Source of the DNA: Aphanomyces cochlioides
Lineage: Eukaryota; Oomycota; Saprolegniomycetes; Saprolegniales; Verrucalvaceae
NCBI GenBank assembly: GCA_019828595.1
Contig: JAHQRK010000008.1
Location: 1,488,001 to 1,552,000, forward strand
Length of the DNA: 64,000 nucleotides
Direction of reading: 5' to 3'
Shown: piece by piece, positions 30,800 through 42,440 of the stretch
How positions within the stretch are numbered: position 1 is the first letter of the stretch
How the letters are laid out: the number at the start of each line of letters is the position of its first letter
Notes under the pieces: generated by a model
The model's database searches: none
Told to the model about the DNA's origin: nothing
Seen by the model: the letters and a program-made list of their open reading frames with translations, nothing else
Program-made: the position numbers and the translations under genes

Positions 30800-31420
30800 T
30801 TTTAAATGAGCTTCATTTAATAATAATAAAAATGTTTGAATAAAATAAAATTAAATGTCCGAATATTAAAATAAAAGCAGCTTGATTGCAATAACTTATT
30901 GCAATAAAGTTTTGCAATATCATGTGATTCATAGAAAGTACATGACTTCGTCGTGCATTTGTTAAGGCCGCCTTTGACTATGGGAGCTCCGATTGGCTAA
31001 CATAATAGTTCACACAAGCCACTATCTAAAGGCACCAGAACCACGTCTTTAGGCAATCTGTACATCGCAGGACAATGCCTCAAAGTAGCAAAAATTCCGA
31101 ATTTTCGAATGTTCAGAGCAAAATATCTCATCAATGGCGTGCGATACTGGCAAGCTATTAACTGTACTGGATTGTGAACGTTCTGAACTGTGTGTACACG
31201 AAGTTTGAGAGCATAGATATGAGTGGTTTTAGCAAAATCGACACTCAAACTTGGGGTTTAACGACGTCAGAAATTATTCGAAACTTTGTTTCGAAAGTTT
31301 TAAGGCCACACTTAAAAAAGAAGGACATTTAAAAAAGAAAATTGATTTAAATTTTTGTTGAAGTGACTTGAATTATCCGGATATTCAAAACTATCGGATA
31401 TCGAAATCTCTTCATTTCAC
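30800..31420. other. Intergenic, nothing recognised
   Basis: AT-rich with simple A/T stretches at 30790-30880. No supported gene. An open segment at 30997-31248 (minus) has no recognisable domain. Confidence 0.35.
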
Positions 31421-31422
31421 GA

Positions 31423-32237
31423 ATGTCCAGCCGCTGGACAGCTGACTGCACCGCACAGAAAGTACTGCAACAACTCATTCACGACGGTCTCGTCGACGGA
31501 TCGACTGAACCTTCTGAAGCGCGCGCCCTCGCACCTGAAGTGTTTAAGAATTCAACAACACAGTATTTGCTCTGCACTTGCGAAACCCAAACAGTAAGGA
31601 TATTCGAGTTGCATAAATGAAGGATTTATTACGATACGCTTGATTAGATCTTCGAGTAACAACGAAACGAGCAAAAGGAGGAAGAGGGGTTGTTGAGAGA
31701 GACGATGGTGAGCTCGACATTCCCCAGCTTGGGAAGCGAAAAGCGGCGGTAGTTCCACCACCACAGGATTTCGAAAAGTTCGACAACAACTCACTTCGAA
31801 ATCCTGGGTACATTGTTGCCCCTTACTACGACCATACGACAGACGAATCCTATGTTGGGATTGGTCTGTCGTTGATGAATGGAGTTGAATCAGGGCTCCT
31901 CGAAGTAAAGGCGGAAGACCCTTGGACCCTCGTATTGAAATACGAATGGGCTCCTGGACTTTTGTCCATTGCAAAAACTATTCAAAAAGACAGTGACACA
32001 TCCGAGACAAAGCACTGGGCCAAAGTCAACGCTTTTGCCCTTGCGATGAAAGCATTGGCGAACAAGTTCGATAATGTCCCAACGTCAACACAGGTAATTG
32101 ATTTACAACAGCCTGTTGTGCCACAGAAGTCTCGTTTTAATGTTGGCCAAAACGCAGCCAACACCGAAGAGATACTAATGATCGAGTTCAAAGTTCAAGG
32201 CAGCTGTGGTGTAGCTGCGACTGTGAGTCGTATTTGA
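31423..32237 (+). pseudogene. Host-type gene of unknown function, probable 1-base frameshift
   Basis: Exon 1 begins MSSRWTADCTAQKVLQQLIH. The frame appears to shift near 31547 (AAGAATTC), after which another frame reads coherently to a strong donor (GTAAGG, about 31597). A GT-AG intron leads to exon 2 at about 31651, with basic TKRAKGGRGVVER, then PGYIVAPYYD, LKYEWAPGLL and KHWAKVNAFALAMKAL, to 32237. The TKRAKGGRG motif suggests nucleic-acid contact. No known family. One missing base would explain the shift. Confidence 0.45.
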
Positions 32238-32494
32238 AAGCTTCTTTTTCATAATGCATAATATAATAAAATTCAATTTTAATTGTGTGATAACATTGAA
32301 AGCTACACCACAAAAGCTTGTCGAAACGTGAATCCGAACAATATTGCTACAGCTACGATCTTTCCTGCAGCCTCCAGGTAGATTGAACAAATACCTCTCA
32401 TGCTAAACAAAGTAATTTAATCAAATATGAGTTGTACTACGTAACGTCAGAACACATCGTTGGTTAGCCACACATTGTTAGTCTTGGTGAAAGG

Positions 32495-32605
32495 ATGGTC
32501 GACTTGAGCATGGAAGACAAAGTCACCATGCTGAAGATGATCGATGAAGGCACCCCATACGAAGACATCAAGAAGCGCTTCAAGTGCTCGATTGAGACAG
32601 AGTAG
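32495..32605 (+). pseudogene. Remnant of a pogo/CENP-B helix-turn-helix
   Basis: A 36-codon ORF with KVTMLKMIDEGTPYEDIKKRF, the pattern of the psq/CENP-B N-terminal helix-turn-helix of pogo transposases. It ends at a stop and nothing follows. Confidence 0.4.
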
Positions 32606-32609
32606 AGTG

Positions 32610-34067
32610 TATTGATTGATGAACGACAGACGTTACTTATGGAAGTGTCCTGATACCATACGGTAAATTAGTAACTTGAAATTTGTATGCCTATACAAAC
32701 GCTTCGATAAAGCTATAGCTGAACACCTTTGGAATTGAACAAGAATCCCACTCCACCGCGCGTTGTTCAAACAAGCAGGTTTATCTGTAATATCAATATC
32801 TGTTGCGACGACGATCGCAAGCGCAACACGTGAGTCTTTGAATTACATCAATCTGATCATTCTTGCCTGAAATATTGCGAAAAGGTCGGTTTATGCTGTC
32901 GTGGTCTGTTAAACTCGCTTAGCCTATTAAGTGGGTAGTTTTCGACCAATCAATTTAATTCGCAGTGATATCTTTCATTTGGTTGGACACACGTTAACGA
33001 GAAGATTGCGACTGTTTGTTCGTTCTGTCATGGCCGCGGCTCTCTCCATGGTAACCTTAGCTTCTTTATGATAATAGACACACAATTCGATTTTGACTTG
33101 TGTGCTTCAAAGCTGTGGAATATCAAAGCGCCGAGTTGACACTTTGCGCTTATGAAATGGTATTATTAATGACCAATCATTTTTAATGGGAATATGTCAG
33201 TGGAGGTTGTGTCATCATCTTAATTTGATGACTGATATCGTTGCCGATTTCGGTAGTAATCTTTGGTTCCCGCAAGGGCATTCGTTGGGAAATAACGATC
33301 GTTCGAGCAATGGTGTGGGTGCTAGATATGCTTTAGGCTGCCCATAGAAGTCATCGAGACAGCTGGAGCATCGATAACCGCGCAAAAAGAACCCCTTGTA
33401 GATATACACGAAGAAACGCAGCTCAATGATAACGAATGCGTGGTTTTACGCGTCACGAAGCCGACTAACGTCATAGTCGCCCACCAGGGAAACTCAAATG
33501 ATACCAGTGGAGTGGCGCTGGGCCAAACCAATTGGGTTAAAAATAGATTATTGTATTGTTCTTCACCAAACCAATTATTTTCTCATGGATTATTTCCTAA
33601 ATTAGTAATATCTAATGACTTTCGTGGCAAACAATTATTTTTATCGAAGGACTGCTTTTAGACACAACTTTGGGATCGTCTTTACCATTTCGAAGCGAAA
33701 TGATCGAGCAGATGCTGGTCTTGTCCAACAAGCTCAAACCAATCTGATAGCTTGCAATAATTGGGCATAGCAGGCTGGGAGTTCAAACTGGGTGAATTGC
33801 CTTAGTTCAATTGTCCATATGTGCCTACAATTCCAATGCGCAGTGCTAATCTCACGCTGCTCGCCGTGGAAAGTGCCGTCATGTGAGCATTCCTTGCAGC
33901 TCTGAGGTTGTTTCAGTCTGCCGTTGTGTTTCTATCTTGTTGTTTTGTCTGTAGAGACAGAGTACTGAAAAAAGACTGAAGTATCAAACATCCAGTGAAG
34001 GGGACGAATTGCTGATGCTGATATATGCTGGATTGAGTATACGAAAATTTTCCAGCGTCGGACATCG
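32610..34067. other. Mostly non-coding; one possible exon
   Basis: About 1.4 kb with no complete gene. An open plus-strand block at about 33338-33530, preceded by a TTTAG acceptor-like site, has coding-like composition (VLRVTKPTNVIVAHQG) but no start, no partner exons and no recognised family. Confidence 0.3.
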
Positions 34068-36077
34068 ATGGCTTCACCGCACTTCTTCCACGTCAACTGC
34101 GCCCACGATCAAGTCTTCAGCGAGAATTACATTCGGTACTTTGCATCTTCTTCCTCTGCAGGCGCTGACCCTGTTGTACATAGATGCTACCAGAACCACG
34201 GCCTCAAGGTCGGACCCCCTCTATGGCGTCGCCAGCTCCTGACGCCTCCTTTAGGTCATTCGGTAGCGCTCTCAGCGACAGCGATCGGTCAGTCTAACTC
34301 GGATAGGTGCTTTCCTCACTGCTGTCCGCACATGGAATACCGAGGGTGTGGCTCCTCCCTCAGCCTCCGAATCGACGCGGCCAGCCTAAAGCAACTCGAC
34401 ACTCTCCACGCCTTTGGCCGTTTTGAAATCGCAGCAGAACCGGCTTTTGCAGATGGGGAGAGCATCGAATGGTCGACTTTCTCGAGTGATTTGCGGAGCA
34501 AGGACAACGTCTACGGCATGTGGCTCAGTGGTCTGCACCAAATTGACGAGGTACGTCGACTGCTTCGTCGTCATCATGATGCTCGTTGGGCAGAATCGGT
34601 CGGTACTTTTTCATTTCAACAAGAATAAAACGGATGGTTGGCATTACCAGTGGCATGGCGGCTCTGGGAAACAAAAGCTTCACGAAATGCATCGCTTCCA
34701 CGTTGTTTTGCCTCGTAGTCGACAGGAATTGATTTGATCGCTAGGTTTACATTGTCCAACGCATGTCCGACGCCAATTGCATCGTCATCTCTAGTGCTTA
34801 CTCGACCCCATTCACAATATCGTCGTATCGTCGCACGGTCGGGGATAAAGTGCGTCAAAAATCGTCCACTGAAGAGAAGAATGCAGCTCAGCTCCTGACG
34901 CCCCGGCGCCGGCTCACGGTTCAGGATAACGCTGAAAAGATAGTTCGCGTCTTTCAATTTTGCACGGCCATTTCAATAGACGATGTGCCTCCCGAGCAGT
35001 GGTCAGCATTGGAAGCGCAGCTCTTAGTTCGTTGTGGCGAATGGAGCGAGTTGGGCGCACCGCCAACTGCCACGCCCATCATCCCAGATGAATTCCGTCG
35101 CTTCTCCCAACAGCCATGGACGGTAGTCAATGAGGTCGAATAAGTTCCAATGCATATTCCTTTGACAAAAGCGTTGTAGACTGCACTGAAATTTCTGTGG
35201 CTTTGGTTTGACAAGCCAATGTTCGAGTTTCTTCAGCAATTTTTCCACAGCCACCGAAAGACCGACAACTTCCGCGCTGTCTTTCAAGCCGCCGTGAAGG
35301 CGTTTCATGAAACGTTTGTAACTGACGAGGTCGAAAATGACATGGCGGCGTTGGAAGATGTTTTGCCACGAATTCGAGATGCCGAGGCCAGGACAAATGC
35401 ATACAATATGGGCTACAATGCCTTCGTTTGCGCTTTCCGGGAGAGCACAATGGTGAGGATTCCATGTTGGGGTTGTAGTTGCACAGTTTGTGGTAGGGAC
35501 TTTCATCGATCAAACCACAGAGCTCACTCCTGGGCTGCAATGGATTGTGGCATCTTCATTCAGTCACCATGAGACGCCTTGATTTGCATCCGACGATTTA
35601 CGCGCTCTCCCGTCTCTTTACGATGGTCTTTGCGTTGGACTTGAGGATGCGCGGCGATCTTTTGTTTGTAACTTTTGAGTCTTGTCGACATATTTCGAGC
35701 TTGCTTGTGTAGGTTCAATCGAAGTTGTTGATGTTTCCAGCACCGTGGACGATGTTCCACCTCGACAATAAAGCCGACACTTTCCATACGCTCCCCAATG
35801 GCGAGGCTTGTGGCCTTGACCAGACTGCAGTCGTCGGTGACTACCAAGCGTGGATTGAATTCGACACGATCCAGCTCTGGTATGCTCCCTGATCGCTCCG
35901 TGTGCATTCGATCCATGCTTGCTGCGAATATCATGGTCGTTGGAAGAGGCCGTCGCGACAGACATGGACGCGAAATCGCTCCAACTGGAAGAACGAATGG
36001 CGGCGTGGGATGATCTGGAACATAACTTGGTGCTACAAGTCGATACGACGTACACCAAAGTCGCCTACTCCGAGTGA
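34068..36077 (+). pseudogene. Multi-exon gene of unknown family, copy B
   Basis: An inverted paralogue of the gene at 3331-5434. Exons inferred: from 34068 (MASPHFFHVNC), 34184-34208 (mini-exon), about 34307-34550, 34594-34701, 34745-35134, 35180-35452, about 35520-35667, and 35713-36077. Introns are 43-45 bp GT-AG and fall at the same places as in copy A. Shared blocks are CPHMEYRGCG, FSSDLRSK, SAYSTPFT, LRMR and LPNGEACGLDQ. Near 35890 (IQLW to IAPCA) it lacks about 30 codons present in copy A and the frame shifts, so this copy is probably broken. Function unknown. Confidence 0.55.
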
Positions 36078-37360
36078 TTATTAGTTGTTGTGTAGTGACA
36101 AGTTATCATGTACCTTGTTCTCATTTGATTGATTATTGATTCCAAAATCAATGCAAAAGCCAAGGGCTTCAGTTGCTGTCCTCACTGATGCCTTGAATGG
36201 TAGGTCAATGACTCCTTGTGGAACATTGACACATTGTTTCTGGTGTTGCCTCAAGAGATCTACAGACAAATCGTCTGAAATTGTGGCCTGGAGTCTTTTG
36301 TCAATTGCTTGTGGATCCTGTAGCTATATTCTTCGCTAAGATTATGTGGAGCAATCAGAGCAGAAGGATTTCTCCGCAAGGTTGTCTTGTAAACAATTGA
36401 ATCGGACTTGAGCCATGTCTTGTGGACTTTCTGAAGAGGATGATGAAGGACCGTGGTTCGCAACAATCGCAACAACAGGTTGCGTACAATCACGACGACG
36501 TATCTATTCGCCACTCTGGTTTTGTTGAAGTGTCCATTTGCCGCATTGAAATTCGCTGAAATGATTCTGAACTTCCACGGTCTAGGGAAAGGACTCTTCG
36601 TCTAAAAAGACTTAAGTCGTGACAACGTTGACATTGCCGCATCGAGTTTCATACCTTCATGCTAGTGCTTCACAGTCTTGTCGTGGTTGAAACAACTTGA
36701 ATCTCATCTGACTCGCAATTGTCCCCTTACGACGTCAAATCGTATTATGCAACAGCGTAGAGTTTGCACAGAGTTAAAATTACCTGAAACGACATTCCTA
36801 AAATAGATTAGAGGCAATTCCAAGTTGTTTTCGAAAATGAACGGAGCCAATCAGAATCGTGTCCGTCGTGTTTTAAAATTACTTTTTCAAAACATGATGG
36901 AGGATCATGTTTCCATCGTTATTTGGTTAACAGCCAATCAGAGAGAGGTCCATCCATCGAACTGACAAATCAGCGTGGACAACTATCCATTAAAACGGGA
37001 GGGGTGAGTAAGGCCGTGTTCGGTTTGAAAATCATGATCTCATCTTGATTCTCCCATTCTTCCAGCACCTCACGGTCAAAATCGCCATATGTGAACTAAT
37101 CGTTGATGTTGTGTCGTACGACGCAAACGTTTTTTGGGTCTGGTCGCGGAAGAGTCGGTGTCGATGAAAGTTTGGACTTTTATTCAAGCGTTGATTGGCT
37201 ACTTGTTGATGCAAGTTTTGTCCGCATAACGCCTATCCGGAATTTTTAGGCGTCGACTCGACTTACAACAACGTTCCGAGACCAACCTTTTGCAATAGTC
37301 TGCCAAAAGTTGTGTGGTTATCCAGTCTTACCTGAAAAATATTCTAAAGTTTGTTTATTA
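36078..37360. other. Intergenic, no confident gene
   Basis: Two open minus-strand segments (36081-36269, 36260-36514) may be debris of a transposase or host gene but carry no motif I can name. The rest shows nothing. Confidence 0.35.
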
Positions 37361-37759
37361 GAGAGTTTTCGGAGCCACTTTAGAGTTGAGATTCGAGATT
37401 GCCGATCTCAACTCTAAAGTTACATTTTTGCGAGTTTCGGTGAGTGAGCACTTGAGAACGAAACTTATACGGATCCGAATAAAGACAACTCCGAATAAAG
37501 ACAACTCGTCATCGTTGCATTTCATCGACTTCGAACTACTTTAACCATCAGATAGACAGCGCTACTGCTCTATATGGTCTGCATGGTCTTGGTACGCCAA
37601 ATTAAGTATGTGGGACGCATGGCTCCAGCTTTCCGGACGATTATGGATCTGAAAATCTTTTGAGATCGAGATGGTTTCGAGAATTATTTTATAAAGTTTT
37701 ATTAATTTATAGAGGTACATCTGGTGGATCTCAACTCAAAAGTGGCTCCGAAAACTCTC
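37361..37759. mobile_element. 399-bp MITE with ~32-bp inverted ends
   Basis: The left end is GAGAGTTTTCGGAGCCACTT and the right end is its inverse, with similarity continuing through TTGAGAT. TA is present on both sides (37359-37360 and 37760-37761), fitting a Tc1/mariner-type mover, though ATT duplications with slightly longer ends are also possible. No ORF inside. Confidence 0.65.
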
Positions 37760-38070
37760 TATTATCGATAATTAACATATTTTTTGAAATTGACTATTTT
37801 ATTTACACTTTCACGAGAGACAATAGCTTAATTCAGATAAAAATAAAACTTAGAAAAAATGTTTCACAATTATTCTATAATGGTAGATCGCAGTGCGCGC
37901 AGGAAGTATAGGACATTGTGAAATCTTTATAATGACGCGAGTTGCTAGGTGCTAGCTAAAATCTGTTGTAGTCCAGACAATAAGGAGCTGCATTGAAGGT
38001 TGGATAATACGACGTTTGAGTTCTAAGAAAATAACTACCATGCGACTTACTCATTTCGTGGAAATCAAAA

Positions 38071-39250
38071 GCGCAGAAAGTATAGGACATTGACACAACT
38101 CATCATACACAACTGCATTATTGATTATCGAGCCATCTCTAATACTTAGTGATTGCCCCATTAGCTTGATTGACTCTAATACAGCGTCGTGGCATGCTCG
38201 CAACGAGATTTACAAGGGTGCTAAGTGGAATTTTCGCCCATTTTCTCTCGATGACGTCTTTGAGATCAGTCAATGAGTCATATTGTTTACCATCAGCATA
38301 CACTACACGCGCCAGAATCCCCATAAGTTTTCAATAGGATTTAAGTCCGGAGACAGGGCAGGATGGTGGAATGGGTTGACGTTTTCAACAGTCAAAAACG
38401 TGACCGTGCCTTTTGAGCGATGGATTGACGCTCCATCTTGTTGGAAGAGAAAGTAATTGCCATGGGCAAATTCAAAGAGACCATCTTGTAGCGTAAAAAT
38501 TTAGTCCTCTGAGTCTTGATTTCCTTCTAAAATCAATATTTAGTTCTTCCAAAACTTGAGAAACCGGCCCACACAATGACGCTCGGGCCACCAAACTTTC
38601 GAGCAAAACGATATTGAGGATCGCGCATCAAATCGTGCCAGTGGTATTGCCATCCATCTGGCCCATCAAGACAGATTTTTTTCATCTGACCAGATGATAC
38701 GGCTCCATTAAGGCGGGCTTTCAAGATGCCCAAGAGAATAATTGATTCGAGCAGTTTTGTGCTCATCAGTGAGCTTTGGGGTTGTCAAACGCTTCACAAA
38801 TTCGAGTCGTGAAGACTTGTGAAGGATGGATTGAACAGTACAAACAGATACTTCGGGCTCGAGGTCTTTTTTTAGCTTCTTGGCTGACGCCCCGGTCTTG
38901 CAATCGTCTCGGATCAAATGGCGTGTAGCCAGAGGAGTCAACATTGGAGTGGAGGCCTTCCAGAGCGTTTAGCAGATCCTTAAGCATCTGGATCTCATAG
39001 AAAGGTTGTCACAACATTCCTGGATCGATCCAGATACTCACAGATCAGTAGAACGCTGATCTTGTGCTCATTGAGGGTTAAAATTTGCACACGCTCTTCT
39101 TCGTTCAAGTGCTTTCCTCTTGGCATAATCTTCATGTCAAGAGCTTATCTGCGTTCTCTATATCACTTTGGATGAGATTTTAGACCTTCACATAGTCACT
39201 ATTCATCGCACCTATTGCAAAACTGACCAATGTCCTAAACTTTCTGCGCA
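38071..39250 (-). pseudogene. Tc1-like element relic
   Basis: The ends read gcgcagaaagtataggacattg (38071-38092) and its near-inverse (39229-39250). Inside, minus-strand fragments in several frames spell a Tc1 transposase: a helix-turn-helix with ATRHLIRDDCKTGASAKKLK, then KICLDGPDGWQYHWHDLM, VIVWAGFSSFG, and near the end LVASMPRRCIRVNQANG. Many frameshifts; dead. Related end sequences also occur at about 37891 and 39427, so an older or nested relative may surround it. Confidence 0.7.
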
Positions 39251-39534
39251 CTCTAATACGAGCAACTTGCCTGTTTGGCGCGATATTTGCAAATGAATCC
39301 GCGCCAAAGCGCAAATCTGGACAGCCAATCAAAGGAGACATCAGTATTTCATTCTGGTTGCACAGATTCTAATTGGCTAAAAGAATTTGCAGAAAAACGC
39401 TTTGTCCTGTACTGTCTGCGTGCACTGTATATTTATCCATAAAACGACGCGGCTAGGATCGCAAGATCTTTCATAGATTGCTTTCATCACAGAGCTCATT
39501 CTCTCTTTTGCCTTGCCCTTGTTCTTGCAGCGCC

Positions 39535-40312
39535 ATGTCCACACCAACTGTCGGCATTCTCTCCGAAAAAGAGCTCGCCATGATGTATTCCACTCCAAGT
39601 ACCCCCGGGAGGGAAACGTTTACATGCAGAGTCGACTGCTGTGGCATTCGGTTGGAACACAAATCTGGTTACAAAGACATGTGTCAAGATATCCACTCGA
39701 AACACCACGAGTGGGTGCCTTGGCAAAGAAGGAGCTCAACAAGCAAATTTATTTACAACACTGGTCATCAAATCGTGCGAGGAACATTTAAGGTGGGATT
39801 AAGTTATTTACCACTGGCCTCATGCCGTTTTTACTCTGTGAAGAAAACTCTCACGGAAAACACCACATTGAAGAGAATGGATTCTGATACTCTATTGAAG
39901 TATATGCACAAGCGAGGTCAATATTGCCAAGATTTTACCGAATCGATTTGCTCAAATTTTTGACAGATGGACTGCAAATTCATCTAATTATGTGGCAATT
40001 TTTGCAACTTTCTCCCTCAATTAACCGGAAACCCCGGATATTGATTTTTCTGCTTACTTTCTTCTCTATGAGTGAGGAAGGGTTACAGTTGACGTCAGCG
40101 CACAAGGATTTTTATTATGTTTTAAAATTGTATGGAAAAACATGGATAAATGTGGCTGCGTTGGTGGGGGATAATTGTACTAACTAACTTGTCCTCTGCT
40201 CGTTGTTGTGGTGTTCCTATTACTGGTTGGCCCAGCTGTCGCTTTAATTTTGCGGTGAACGCTTTTCTCGAAAAAAATGATGAGTGTATTGATGTGCAGT
40301 CGCACATCCTAT
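39535..40312 (+). pseudogene. hAT-like transposase fragment with BED-type zinc finger
   Basis: It begins MSTPTVGILSEKELAMMYST. A zinc-finger-like stretch follows (FTCRVDCCG...GYKDMCQDIHSKHHEW), then LKRMDSDTLLKYMHK. Frames shift through DGLQIHLIMWQF, KLYGKTWINVAALVGDNCTN and PSCRFNFAVNAFL. These match, in order, the oomycete hAT-like pattern of zinc finger, FDGWT-like region and DNCxxN/HxxNLAV region. It is cut at 40312 by the truncated Tc1 copy. Confidence 0.6.
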
Positions 40313-40875
40313 GTCGCCCTCGAGAGCACTTCTCCAAGCGCCAAAATGGAGGCGGTGGTGTCATGGTTTGCGGGGCATTTAGCTCCAAGGGAAAGTCTGA
40401 GCTTGTTATCCTTGAAGGGAAACAAGATTCAGAAGCGTACATCAAAACCCTTTCCAGCTCCATGCTGCCGTTTGCCCATTCCTTGCATGGAAATGAGTTT
40501 CGTTTCCAACAGGACAATGCCTCCAGCCACACTGCCAGGCGTGTTTTGGAGTGGTTTCGAGAGCCTCATGTGGCCGTTGAAACTCTCAAGCGGCCTGCCA
40601 AGTCCCCTGACTTGAACCCAATCAAAAACCTATGGGGAATCATGTCTCGGAAGGTTTATGATAATGGGCGACGCCAATTTTCGAAAAAGGCAGATCTGGT
40701 CGCCTGCGTCAAGCAAGTTTGGGACGAAATCGACCTTACTGTTCTCAAGAAACTCGTCAACAGTATGCCTAGACGATGCGACATGGTCGTCGCTAACCGT
40801 GGATGTAAGATTAAGTACTAATCAACAATTTTGTCATCCCTGTCTTGTCATTATTTCTCTAGCATATACACTATA

Positions 40876-42273
40876 CTGATTTCCCTCTCAGTTTTAAACG
40901 GGTGATATTTATCGAGTTTCACAAGTCATTTAATTGAATGAATATAAAAGTTTAGAGGCTACTCTCACTATCAGCCATTCCCATACTGACTTCGTGGTTC
41001 ACAATGCCAGTGCGAGCCCAGCAGTTCACAACAGTGCTTTGGGAGACACACTTCCAAGCGTCTTTTGCCCACGACATAGCTTCGACCAGAGGTACCTCGT
41101 ACAATCTGTCTTGACGTCCATTCATCATTGAGTCGATTTGATCTAGAGCATTTTGCAATTGCCGTTGCTTTACCTTTGCCTTAAAGGCTGCAATGATTCC
41201 CGCATCTTGGGGCTGTAGGTGAGCTGTAGTGTTCTTTGGAAGCATCTTCACCTTCACATTTTCCAGTTCAGCGTCGTCGTCAACCATATGAGGAGGAGCA
41301 TTGTCCACAAGCAACACGATTTTTCGACCCTCTTCAACCATTCGAGCATTCAATGCAGACAGGTAGGTCTTGAAGATTCGTCCATTCATCCAACCCTTCT
41401 TGCTAGATTCATAATTGAAGCCCAGTTGGTGCGCGGAGCTGCCGTTGAAGCAACGAGGCCTAGCAGCTGTCCCTATGAAGAGAGGATCCACGTGATCCGT
41501 GCCTGCTGAATTGGTGGTAAGAGCGACGGTAATTCGCTTTTTTGACTTCTTTGTTCCAGGGACACGGCTTCTTGTGATCGAGCGGTGGGGCGACATGCAG
41601 TAGAACAGCGCTGTTTCGTCCATGTTGTACACGTTCGATGGGTCGTAGCTGCTGACAGTTCGAATCATGTCTTGTCGTCCTTCGCTCACAACATTTGGAG
41701 CCACTGAACCGGCCTCTCCATGTTGCACTTTGGACGACAAGCCGTGCCTTATTTGAAATTTGTGGAGCCATCCTTTTGAGAATTTGATTGTTTCGGATTG
41801 TTGTATGTTCAGCTGTGTGCAAATCAAAAGGGCTTGCTTTCGAATAAGCTCCCCCGTTATGCAAACACCAAGTTCTTCGCAACGTAGCACCCAACCAACG
41901 AGCATTGTTTCGACTGCAGGGAGTGCGACTGGCCGGTCAATCGATCGCTCTTTACTATCAGCGCGGGTGGAGCGAGTAACTTGGCGCTTGATTATGTTTC
42001 CGATTGTTGCCTTTGTAGGCGGTTTTGCAAGGTTAAACGTTTCGGCCGCCCATGCTGAAAGCACTGAATAAGACGCACCAGGACGCAGTGCATGTTCGAG
42101 GCACAACTTGTGCTTGTCATCCAATGTCATTCTTGCCTTCGTCTTCCTTGGGGTGGACATGTCTTCAAACACAAATGATACAATTCAAATGTTTGAAAGT
42201 ACTCTATATTTTGATAATATTAATTTGTAAAAATTATCAATTGTGGGCCGTTTAAAAGTGAGAGGGAAAACAG
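40876..42273. mobile_element. Complete pogo/Tigger-type transposon
   Basis: Ends CTGATTTCCCTCTCAGTTTT and its near-inverse (26 bp, 2 mismatches by eye). TA duplication at 40874-40875 and 42274-42275. The uninterrupted target (cactatagtgag) is visible in the other Tc1 copy near 1470, which confirms the insertion point. 1,398 bp with one intact ORF. Confidence 0.94.
40952..42160 (-). CDS. Pogo-type transposase, intact
   Basis: 402 aa from the ATG at 42160 (an upstream in-frame GTG is ignored). The N-terminal psq-type helix-turn-helix is followed by a CENP-B-type DNA-binding domain (FSKGWLHKFQIRHGL). The DDE catalytic domain has VYNMDETALFY (first Asp), IVLLVDNAPPH (second Asp) and LQPQDAGIIAAFK (third Asp), the DDD signature of pogo. 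No stop or frameshift, so the element may be active. Confidence 0.93.
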   Translation of the reverse strand: MSTPRKTKARMTLDDKHKLCLEHALRPGASYSVLSAWAAETFNLAKPPTKATIGNIIKRQVTRSTRADSKERSIDRPVALPAVETMLVGWVLRCEELGVCITGELIRKQALLICTQLNIQQSETIKFSKGWLHKFQIRHGLSSKVQHGEAGSVAPNVVSEGRQDMIRTVSSYDPSNVYNMDETALFYCMSPHRSITRSRVPGTKKSKKRITVALTTNSAGTDHVDPLFIGTAARPRCFNGSSAHQLGFNYESSKKGWMNGRIFKTYLSALNARMVEEGRKIVLLVDNAPPHMVDDDAELENVKVKMLPKNTTAHLQPQDAGIIAAFKAKVKQRQLQNALDQIDSMMNGRQDRLYEVPLVEAMSWAKDAWKCVSQSTVVNCWARTGIVNHEVSMGMADSESSL

Positions 42274-42440
42274 TAGTGAGTGTAGCACTACTGATAGCGA
42301 AGCTAGTGAACTGTAGGGCTCATTAGATCATGTCATATGGATCCTTTTATGCAAGTGATTGATTTCAAAGCTAGACAAGGTCTCAGTTGGAAGATAAACT
42401 CAATAAACCAAGCTGGCATATCATTCTTTCCACCACTTTA

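Larger units (their letters stand above)
40313..42438 (+). mobile_element. 5'-truncated Tc1 element (second copy), interrupted by pogo
   Basis: From 40313 the sequence follows the intact element at 106-1642, starting mid-transposase, with only scattered base changes. It includes the transposase stop, the 3' region and the right terminal repeat at 42438 (TA at 42439-42440). The left half is missing. A pogo element sits inside its 3' non-coding part. The remaining frame (to 40821) keeps the second Asp motif but reads IKNLWG, not IENLWG, so the catalytic Glu is also lost. Confidence 0.92.

Noticed and set aside
35560..35934. A minus-strand basic, bZIP-looking protein
   Set aside because: It is antisense to exons of copy B; the plus-strand frame is the one conserved with copy A.
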